This document shows, piece after piece, positions 22,401 through 29,712 of a DNA stretch of 64,000 nucleotides. Both the position numbers and the translations under genes were made by a program. The notes below the pieces were generated by a model. It was not told where the DNA came from, ran no database searches, and saw only the letters and a list, made by a program, of their open reading frames with translations. The DNA comes from Ianthella basta. Its lineage: Eukaryota > Porifera > Demospongiae > Verongiida > Ianthellidae. The stretch is taken from positions 2,830,427 to 2,894,426 of the forward strand of contig OZ025882.1 of assembly GCA_964019415.1 (NCBI GenBank), written 5' to 3'. Positions within the stretch are counted from its first letter, which is position 1, and each line of letters starts with the position of its first letter.

Positions 22401-24578
22401 GGATGATTAGTGAAGAGACTAATACGGACACTGTCAATTTATAGGCATGCATACAATTACAATTAAGTGCCTGGCTGCTGGTTAGCTACCCTAAAGAGGA
22501 GGCAGGACGAGACAAACCGCAGCCAGACCTGAGCACGCGACATCCAGTGATGTCTTAGTCTCTTCACTATTAAATTCACCCTGAAAATGGCCAGAGCAGT
22601 TGGCTGAAATGCTGGCATTTTCAATTTGTTCACTAAAGTTCGTATCAAGAGAAGCATTTGTCCTAACATGCAAGAGCCAACTGAGAAGCACCCTCTCTAA
22701 TATCAGTTCTAATGCATAGTGTTTGTATATGCCATCACAGCGTGTTTGCGGGTGTTTGCTCTTTGTTGTGCACATGGATATTGTGAGGCTGTGCAGTATG
22801 CTTTAGTATAGCAGTTACTTGTATATTTACTTTGTGCAGTACCAGATGTCACTTCAGTCATATCATTGGCATCAACTGCTCCACTTTCTCTGGGAACATC
22901 AACCCAGCTTCCTGAAGGTGCTCCCTCAGGAAGTGGATCTGAGGCTATAATTGGAGCAGTGGTGGCTGTGGTGGTCATCCTCATTGTTGTGTCAGTCATT
23001 GTTGCTGCTGTACTGATTGCATGGAGAGTGAATAGGAGGGAAAAGAAAGCAGGTATAGGTGAGCAGAGCTTGTGAAGTATGTGTGTTAGTTAGCTTAGAC
23101 TGTTCCAAAGTTTTGGGGCTCACAAGTACTTGAACTGGTCAAGTAATAATGCATTGCTATACAGGTACATGCACAATGTAAACAAGGTAGACTATAGCAA
23201 TGACTGTACTCTTGTGCAACTTGTGGCTTGCATAAGAGTTGTAATTATTCAGAGCTACTGGTTGAGCTATCCATGGACTGCTGGAAAAGGTGTTGTCTTC
23301 AATCATTGCATTCCGTTTGTGTAATCTTCTGCATTTTGGCTTTAACATCCTTTGAGTTACTGTCATACAGGGCAAGAGCATACCTGTACTATGGGGTGCC
23401 ACCCATGGCCATTTTCAGCTAAATGTTGCTGTCTTTCTTGCCTCATGTTGGTGGTCACAATCAGCATTATTCTCTGTTGGTGATTATCGGCTTGGCTTCT
23501 TATGAGTCAACGGTGGATCATTCTTACCACACATATACCTGCATATCTCATGGCCTGTTGAGTTCATACATGGGATTGATGTACTGTGTGCATTCTGGTG
23601 GCCAGTCATCCGTTCTGCTGTAGGTCATCTCCCTCCAGAGGCCAGTACTGTCATGAACATGGAGCACAACCCATCCTACAGTGCAGTCCAAGGAGGACTG
23701 GTAATGGAGGCTAACCCTGCTTATGAACAACCTAGTGGTAAGTGACACAACAATTCATCACAGTCATGTGTTAGCCAATATATAACACTAGAAGATCTGA
23801 AGTTTAATGGATATGCTACAACTCCTAAATTGATCAAAGCATACTGATAGAAGGAAAACATGCCAAGCATCAGTTCACTTCTAGACAAATCTCTAATTGT
23901 ACTTTTCTGTACACCTTAAACAGTACCTTCCACACCTGATTACTTGTCAACTTTGCTATCCTCCATATGTGTCCTATATTATAATTTATGCTGTAGGTCA
24001 CTCAGAAGTAAACACAAATGTGAATATGCAGGACAGCCCATCCTATACTCCAATGGAAGATGGAGGGACACTGGAGCCAAACCCATGCAACTCAACCATG
24101 CAAACAGTCTCTGTCTATGAGCCAATCAATGACAAAGGAAAAGGTTGGTACACTACAATGTGTTTAGGCATTGATGAGCTGGTAGTTTTTGTCACGCAGA
24201 CATTTCTGAATATGGTGGACATCCCTAGTAACATCCCTTAATAACTGCTACAACTCACAAAGCTCAAAATCTATCATGGTGTCATTAAAAAGGAAACGCA
24301 AGTAGTCAAAGTTCAGTTTGTATAATTTTGGTTAATATAGATGTATATAATTATGCTATTTGTACCTTCTACACATGATTACCTGTCAATTTCACTAGCC
24401 TGTGTTCCCTACTGTAGACGTTCCTCTTTCAGAAGCAAGCACAGATGTGAACATGCAAGACAACCCATCTTATTCGCCAATGGAAGATAAAGTGACAGTG
24501 GAGCCAAACCCATGCTACTCAGCCATGCAAGCAAACACTGACAATGAGCCGATTGATGGTAAAAGAAAAGGTTGGTAG
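13366..24578 (+). CDS. Family R receptor-like gene, copy 2 (D1b lost)
   Basis: Exons: 13366-13441 signal peptide, 15636-16085 D1a, 17415-17459 linker, 19090-19134 second linker, 22840-23058 stalk/TM, 23624-23737 tail A, 23997-24143 tail B, 24418-24578 tail C with stop. All junctions are phase 1. Leaving out the damaged D1b exon (19386-19509), the exons total 1257 bases, 419 codons including stop, so a single-domain receptor could be made by skipping it. The gene carries two linker exons because intron and linker were duplicated along with a long-inverted-repeat element. A Penelope-like element (19564-20989) sits in the intron after the damaged exon. Whether the gene is expressed cannot be judged here. 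Confidence 0.65.
13442..15635 (+). other. Intron 1 of copy 2
   Basis: No exon visible. Parts match 45764-48352 of copy 4 (for example the CAGACCCCCA block at 14900 and 47700) and fragments at 35180-35620 of copy 3. CAATACAATGTG near 14000 is the empty site of a mariner-like element present in copy 4. Confidence 0.5.
15636..16085 (+). CDS. Copy 2 exon: domain D1a
   Basis: A 450-base phase 1-1 exon (acceptor CCTTAG, donor GTAAGT). It encodes the D1a domain with the same landmarks: NLTFPCDGVVTKWKIG, LQIWRPDGTGYSRV and DVVGFF. Relative to copy 1 it has a two-residue net gain, with local differences in the loop after CVP (TGGGSTTPD) and in the MNGGDDG loop. Open throughout. Confidence 0.8.
16535..17230. 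repeat. Long-inverted-repeat element in copy 2 (first)
   Basis: Inner arms at about 16745-16850 and 16950-17052 are reverse complements (AGCAGATGTGGC versus GCCACTTCTGCT; CATCAGGTTTGTTCATG versus CATGAACAAACCTGATG). Outer arms include CAACAAGGCAGGGGAGGGGC near 16590 and CAGCCTTGCTG near 17190. It occupies the same intron as the elements of copies 1 and 4, so it predates the gene duplications. Confidence 0.65.
17415..17459 (+). CDS. Copy 2 exon: first Ser-rich linker
   Basis: A 45-base phase 1-1 microexon, acceptor CATATAG, donor GTAGGT. It encodes a linker close to copy 1 (EPSASSCSTPNSIGN). The following sequence runs into a second long-inverted-repeat element. Confidence 0.65.
17572..18122. 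repeat. Long-inverted-repeat element in copy 2 (second)
   Basis: Direct relative of 49370-49920 in copy 4, with inner arms near 17645-17750 and 17850-17955. Its presence beside a second linker exon shows that the linker/intron block was tandemly duplicated within copy 2. Confidence 0.6.
18275..18910. repeat. Tandem pair of ~335-bp repeats
   Basis: Two diverged direct repeats begin at GGGATGGCCTGGCGG near 18281 and 18615. Each continues through a GATATTAAAG block, a TAGGCC/AGGCC TTTGTT block, an ATATAAATG block and a CATGGGC/CATGGCATGGG block. The same pair is at 50073-50715 in copy 4. No frame is conserved; an old repeat or non-coding element in the linker-D1b intron. Confidence 0.6.
19090..19134 (+). 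CDS. Copy 2 exon: second Ser-rich linker
   Basis: A 45-base phase 1-1 microexon, acceptor CATACAG, donor GTAGGT. It encodes EPSASSCYTPSSSGN and is closest to the copy 4 linker at 50882. Confidence 0.65.
19386..19509 (+). pseudogene. Copy 2 D1b exon with internal deletion
   Basis: The start (DCLGAFGYFNFV) and the end (ALESVVGP-type) of D1b remain, with intact acceptor and donor GTGAGC, but about 317 bases between them are missing relative to 51173-51613. At 124 bases the exon is out of frame, and TAG follows soon after the deletion point. Inclusion would truncate the protein; skipping preserves frame. Confidence 0.75.
19625..19688 (-). ncRNA. Hammerhead-ribozyme-like motif in Penelope terminal repeat
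   Basis: Read on the minus strand: CTGAAGA, one extra A, stem II GACCAGA-GCA-TCTGGTC (7 perfect pairs), then GAAAC and GTC. This matches the hammerhead core CUGANGA / stem II / GAAA with a very short stem III. Small hammerhead variants with minimal stem III are known from Penelope-like terminal repeats and can act as dimers. The extra A between CTGAAGA and stem II is unusual, so activity is uncertain. Confidence 0.5.
19759..20989 (-). pseudogene. Penelope-like RT plus GIY-YIG ORF, truncated and frameshifted
   Basis: The RT part shows LFTNVP at the truncated start, MGSPVSAVVANLYMEFFE, the catalytic YVDDT, then FLDTL and VYRKPTHTDWYLDFRSHHP, which are diagnostic of Penelope-like RTs. The frame shifts by one base near 20185-20200. 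In the next frame the endonuclease begins around VVYQVPCSCGETYIGET, with the conserved arginine and EH downstream (LETRMKEHRDAC). The motif A aspartate is lost by truncation. Known families of this type insert by target-primed reverse transcription; this copy cannot do so alone. Plus-strand frames across it are shadows. Confidence 0.85.
21000..22342 (+). other. Intron of copy 2 after the Penelope element
   Basis: No exon. Collinear with 51690-53016 of copy 4, including a block at 21440-21900 with the CTTGCTCGAGCTTGCAGG segment shared with 52250. Open frames here differ between copies and look accidental. Confidence 0.5.
22343..22709. mobile_element. Second Penelope-like terminal-repeat element, copy 2
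   Basis: Element 22350-22702 between TCAGTTC repeats (22343-22349, 22703-22709). Left arm 22350-22405 is inverted relative to the right arm near 22590-22640. The right arm reads CTGAAAATGGCCAGAGCAG..TTGGCTGAAAT and the left arm, on the minus strand, CCTGAAGAAGGCCAGAGCAG: degenerate hammerhead-like cores. Same element at the same site in copies 3 and 4; copy 1 has one TCAGTTC (4977-4983). Confidence 0.7.
22840..23058 (+). CDS. Copy 2 exon: stalk plus transmembrane helix
   Basis: A 219-base phase 1-1 exon, acceptor TTTGTGCAG, donor GTGAGC. It has a short Ser/Thr/Pro stalk (VPDVTSVISLASTAPLSL then GTSTQLPEGAPSGSGS), a TM helix nearly identical to copy 1, and basic WRVNRREKK. Confidence 0.8.
23624..23737 (+). 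CDS. Copy 2 tail exon A
   Basis: A 114-base phase 1-1 exon, acceptor CTGTAG, donor GTAAGT. Both tyrosine motifs are intact: NPSYSAV and NPAYEQ, 15 residues apart. This is the clearest version of exon A in the window. Confidence 0.75.
23997..24143 (+). CDS. Copy 2 tail exon B
   Basis: A 147-base phase 1-1 exon after ATGCTGTAG, ending at a weaker donor GTTGGT. Motifs: SPSYTPM and SVYEPI. The second tyrosine of NPCYSAM is replaced by Asn (NPCNSTM), unlike copies 3 and 4. If the donor is not used, the frame stays open to 24241 and would give an alternative C-terminus ending SNIP. Confidence 0.65.
24418..24578 (+). CDS. Copy 2 terminal tail exon C
   Basis: Starts after CTACTGTAG in phase 1 and ends at TAG 24576-24578 (KRKGW-stop). 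Motifs: NPSYSPM and NPCYSAM. Starting text (NMQDNPSY) marks it as a third copy of the two-tyrosine tail module. Confidence 0.65.
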
Positions 24579-26983
24579 ACCATGATATAGGCATTAATGA
24601 ATTGCGTCTTGCTCTGCACTGGTATATAGTTTATCATGCAGACACTAGCTGCAGCTGCAACCTAAGGGTACAGGGAATGCTACAGAAGTGTATGATCTTT
24701 GTGTTATTCGTCAGTGTGTATGTTTAGAAGGTTAAAACTGATCATGAGATGCTGTAGTTGTGCAATTACATATGTGCAAGTTCTAGATGTTATCAAATAC
24801 AATAATTATCATTATGACTTAATGTTTTGCATAAATGCAACCATTGAACTATAGAAAGGGAACATACTTAATCATTGGTCTGCTTGTGACAATTTGTGTT
24901 TTGGTGAAGTAGAAGAAACCCAATATCATATATGTAGCTGTGTTAGCTGATTCATCAGTGCAATGGTGTGGTAGTATAGTAAAGATATGTATATGCCCCT
25001 CCCACATTATGTACACAGATTGATAGGACTGTGACATTCTCCTGAATTTGAGCTGTGCTTTGTTTAAATTGACTTGTATCCAATGTATTGATACTTTGTC
25101 ATGCTGTCATGTACAAAATGATGCTTGCTATATACCTTTTCTGCAGCCCCATGTATTGACGGCTATTATTACATCTGATGAATTGATGAAACTCCTGCAT
25201 GTAGTCTATACACACAGACTCTGCAGCCTTGTTATAGCTAAGCACACTTAATTTTGCAGTACCAACATATCTTATGACTCAAGTAATACTTATGCTTTTG
25301 CAGAAGTAGATATTTGGTGTCCTGTTCTGAAGCTAGCTTGAGTGTTATGTATGTCTAAAGCTGAAATGGGATAGAATGTGTAAATGATGTTCCCTCCAAC
25401 CAGTACAAGAGCTAGCTTTCCAGGGCTATAGATTGCTTTGATATTGAGAGGGCTTTCAGCAGCCCAGAACAATGACAGCCAAAGTATCTACATAGCAAAA
25501 CAAAATTAAATACCCACCTGCGGGCTGCTGGAGCAACAGCAATCTACTGCTTAAGGGCACGATGCTCGGGAGACGAAACCTGAGGAATGCAGAGTGCCTC
25601 GGAGAATGCCTGGCTGCAAGGCACAAGCATGCAGCCGCAGTGGCCATGTAGTACATTGTAGTTGTACTGGAATGTCAGGTAACATAGAAAGACAAAGTGG
25701 TACTTGCGGGCCTGTAGACATGATAATGCATTCATAGCAATAAATAATACATTTCCTTGCTTACCCAAAGTCAAGAGGGGTCATGTGTATATATGCCATT
25801 CTCAACACTAAATTCTGTTCCATAAAGCATCATCATGCCCAGTATAGCTATAATATGTTTGGGCATTTTTCATTGTTTACTGATGTCTTATTGAATGTAA
25901 GTTTGCTACAATTGAATTGTGTTATGTCAAGCAGTCAAGAGCTATGGCTCCTTCCCACTGGTCATTATATAACATATGTATACATCACAACTGCACTCTT
26001 GGATGGTGCTAAAAACGGATTCATAATGAATTGCCACCATTTTCCCAGCAACATTTAAGAAGAACTCTGTGACAGAGTGTAAGTCCTAAGTTTGAGCCCA
26101 ATAGTCATGGCTAATTTTTACCTGTCGCCTCCTTTCCTTGAGCTGTGGAGTTTGATATCACAGCCACAACATTTAGGATATTAACATTGCTTCAAATTCA
26201 CATGCAGAGAGGTCCCGCAGTAGGCCTGCTTTCGTCATTCAGCACATATGCCATGCATGCTATATGATTACAGCAAAAGTGCATACCACTACAGTGAATC
26301 CTTGGTTATCCAAACCTTGATTAACCTGATCCTCTCTATTATCCAGAACACCAATTTACTGTAAATGTTACAGGTGGCTTACATAATAATCACATCTGCT
26401 CTTGTGATAGACCATGTTTTAAAGTGGTCCGCAAAGGAAGAGAGTTGGTCCCTATAGCAGAGAACTTTACTAATTGCTAAGAAAGTGAATGATGTATGTA
26501 TCAGAGTACATATTATTATATATAATAATAATTATAGCTAATTATGTGGACAATAATTATTATTTCTTATCCATACTTTTCACTCGGCAGGAAGAAATGT
26601 TCGTGGCATTTAACCAATGGGGCTCATACAACTGAGGATTCACTGTATGTAACTATACACTTGTTGGTGCTTGCAAATGGAAATATACAAGCTGAAATCA
26701 TAGCCTTTCTACTGTTCCCTGGTGCTCACAATGCATAATCTTAGCAAGTAGTGGTGCTAGCAATGTAAAATTGTAATACCTATTTATTAAAATTGGCTAG
26801 TTGGAATTAAAATCGTAGCATCATGAATAATACAGGCTATAAGATGCACTCATTTTCTCTAGGATGCTAGTCCATAGTTAGCTACCTATTGTCAACTAGC
26901 ACTGGTATGATCAATGCATACCATGCTATACAATAATGCGGACCAACTTGCATGGCTTCCTATGTACTTTATATTAACAGATT
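24579..26983 (+). other. Non-coding stretch between copy 2 and family G copy 2
   Basis: No gene. 24600-26060 is collinear with 7400-9360 and 56800-58520. A B-box-like GTTTGAGCCC near 26090 (also near 58540) could be a decayed tRNA-derived SINE but no full A box is evident. Confidence 0.45.
26290..26647. mobile_element. pogo/Tigger-like miniature element, copy 2
   Basis: Element 26292-26645 between TA dinucleotides. Terminal inverted repeats start CAGTGAATCC and end GGATTCACTG; inside lie TTGGTTATCC and CTATTATCCAGAAC, typical of pogo-group ends. Relative at 58746-59094; right half only near 42600-42657. Confidence 0.7.
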
Positions 26984-27862
26984 GATGTACTGATTGAGGA
27001 TCAGGTCATCCTCAACAGCAGGTCACTGAACAGCTACAGTCTTACCTTCACTGTCATTGAACAAGATGGAGATCCCCAAGTGTATGCAGCCCAGGTTGAC
27101 CTCACTGAAGGAGTGCACACCCTCTACCACAATGACACTGCAGCAACACTGGGAGTGATCATGTAAGAATTCACTCCAGCCAAATCCTATGGACATCCTG
27201 GAGGACTCCAGCTCGCTCAATTGCAAGGTGCATGCAGTGTTGCATTGGGCTGCACATTGCATGTATAATCTTTCATTTATTATATTGCATGTTTTATTTC
27301 TAGATCTCTCTACAGGGTGTGCATGCCCCAGCAGCCCTTCACAATCCAGTGCCACCACACCAGGTGAGTCCACCAGATAGGGATGTGACATGGAATTGAA
27401 TGGTCTATAGTGACTCTGCATTATGTACCATTATGTGCATGCTTTTCAAAACTAGGGTTTAAATTAGATGGATTCAAAATTTGCACAGATTTATAATGCT
27501 GGATTCTGTATATTGCATATGTACTAATGTCTAAATAATCCCAGATGGATGGAATTTGATGATGGATGTTGAGCCACAAAACCGCAAACATTGAAAGTCT
27601 GAAAACTAAAGTGCACATGGTATCTCTTCTTTTTTCTGTAGGCCTCATAGCAGGAATCACTGCTGTTTGCTGTCTTTTCCTGTCGTTGCTTTTCAATGCT
27701 GCATCAGTTGTTGCAGCGTTCCTCATCACCAGGAAGTATTACAGCAAACAGATAACTCAAGCGGGTCCATCTCCTGGAGAGAATAGCAAGCACTCTGCCA
27801 GTGTTGAGCCAGACAGCCCAAAGTTGCAATCAAACCCAGCATATGAGCCTGTGTACTTATAG
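26984..27862 (+). pseudogene. Family G copy 2: IgGFc-binding-type end, TM and NPAY tail
   Basis: First exon about 26984-27230, then linker exon 27304-27363 and TM/tail exon 27642-27862 (stop TAG). The first exon encodes SLTFTVIEQDG, QVYAAQVDLTEGVHTLYHND and GVIM, then TAA at 27164-27166 where copy 3 reads YGF; after that SYGHPGGLQL continues in frame. The pattern LYHND..LGVxxYGF..SYGHPGGL is characteristic of the C-terminal part of the IgGFc-binding N-terminal domain family. The TM exon (GITAVCCLFLSLLFNAAS, then RKYYSK) and the tail ending NPAYEPVYL are intact. The nonsense codon and lack of the N-terminal part indicate a pseudogene or an exon not translated in this form. Confidence 0.65.
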
Positions 27863-28065
27863 TGATTCAACCTGACATCACTGTGGAATTGGCTATGTCT
27901 CTGTATGTAGTTTTCTTTTATTACTATACCTGCATGGTATTAAACATATTTATACAGTAGAATTGTGCATATAAAGTGTTTGATCATGACATATATAATA
28001 GTGAGTATGCACCAAATAGCTATTTGCTCATGACGTGTGCTGCTGATATGTTCATGTAACCAGGG

Positions 28066-28210
28066 CAGGGCCTCACCCACCTCTGCTTCGTTCGCTCAAC
28101 CACTGATAACACTCGATTTGATCAAGTGCGAGTCTCCATGCTATACACCTATGACACAATGATGGACCAGTCAGCGCAGGCCACCTTCTCCACTTGTCTT
28201 TTTTCGGAGT
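28066..28210 (+). pseudogene. Partial duplicate of the EGF gene first exon
   Basis: About 145 bases match 29444-29590, sharing CTCTGCTTCGTTCGCTCAAC and ACCAGTCAGCGCAGGCCACC. It has no start codon, signal peptide or downstream EGF exons, and sequence diverges after TTTTTTCGGAGTT. It sits at the right edge of the copy 2 duplicated block. Confidence 0.75.
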
Positions 28211-29282
28211 TATATATGCGTGCTGCTAAAATCTAGGCAAGCCATGTACCAGTGCTGGGTATTATAACATGCCTAACCACAGGGCAATGTTAACATGTTC
28301 CAGCCATAGTTGCAGGGCTGACTTTGTGTCCCATGGAGTCACAGGGCAAGCCACCCTGCTGCCCACAAAGACACATGCAGTCAAGTTCAAAAAAGGTTGG
28401 CCAGCTGGTGGCGCAACATTAGGAGTTGCCAGGAAACATAAGTAGCACTTACTATACAGGCCACAATGTACAATGTCTAGTACTATTCCATCTTCTGCAC
28501 ACCATAGCCCATACACACTATTAACTACAGTAGTGATGCATAATTATGTGGACCTAATTAGCTAAGCTAGTTGTTCCATTATTCAAATCCACCTCTATTC
28601 TCTCTATCCAGCTGTATGCTGCAAATCAGTAGGATCTGATACCAATCCCAAACATTGGCAGGACGTGCCCATGTTACCAAATGCAGCTTATAGTGAAGTG
28701 ACCCAGTCTGCAACTGTTGGGGATGAGAAGAAAGAATGATGGTGGTGACAACCATGTTTATTAATCCGTACAAACAGAGCTAAATGTGCAACCCTGCTAA
28801 ATGAGCTTTCTTGTAGTAGATGTCTTTGGTAGGTTGTTTATAGGACCACATATTAGTAGTGAACGCACCATATACATTTGACGTTCTTGCATGAAAAATT
28901 AGTAACCACGTGGGTAACTTGCACTTGGGCACTATATGTGAACTGTGTTCTGCCCAAATTGCATACCTGTTGGTGCATCCTGCTCCAACTTATGCCGTTC
29001 GACGCATGGTGTACGTAGGTGTAGCTATATGTGCATGCAAGTGTATGACAATGCAAACAAGATCAGCACTATACCCAGGCAGTGTCACCCAAATGTTGAT
29101 GGATGGCCTGCGTTATACACTGGGTGACGCGACGCGGAGCGAGTGCGGCCGAAGGCCGTGCTTGCTCGTATATATTATACGTAAACTATGCACCTGACTA
29201 CTTGTCGGAAGCGAGCAACACCCTTTCCCGGAAACAGGGGTGGCTAGCGAGTTGCTGAGGTAGACGCGTCCCTTATGACAAA
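28211..29282 (+). other. Intergenic stretch before the EGF gene, with GC-rich hairpin
   Basis: 28225-28505 matches 10230-10500. At 29138-29168 a GC-rich inverted repeat (GAGCGAGTGCGGCC / GGCCGTGCTTGCTC) lies about 115 bases before the EGF start codon. It could be a small hairpin element or promoter feature. Confidence 0.4.
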
Positions 29283-29712
29283 ATGAAGACACAGAATCCC
29301 TTCTGTTTGGCTCTGTTGTTCCTCCTCCTCCTCCCTCTCTGCCATGCTCAATGTCCACTGGATGTTTCAGAGGGAGAAATGGTAAACGCTCTCAACAGTG
29401 CTGGCCTTATACCTGAAGGTGATCCGTCTAAGTTCACCCTGCAAGGCCTCACCTACCTCTGCTTCGTTCGCTCAACCACTGATAACACACGGTTCGATCA
29501 AGTGCGAGTCTCCATGCTGTACACCTACGACACAGCGACGGACCAGTCAGCGCAGGCCACCTTCTCCAGGTGTCTTTTTTCGGAGTTCAGGTTCAACAGG
29601 GCAGACGTCGGCGCCGTCACGCAATACACCCACTACACCTCGAACATGACGAGAGAGGATTGCCAAGACTGTCTGGACGCCGACCCATTCGCCAGTCCTA
29701 CCTTTTGCAGAC
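29283..29712 (+). CDS. EGF gene exon 1: signal peptide and N-terminal domain
   Basis: ATG at 29283, a clear signal peptide (LALLFLLLLPLCHA, cleavage before QCPLDV), then about 120 residues with cysteines in CFV, RCLF, DCQDC and FC, and an NMT glycosylation site. Donor GTGAGT at 29713. The N-terminal region is unrecognised. Confidence 0.8.
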
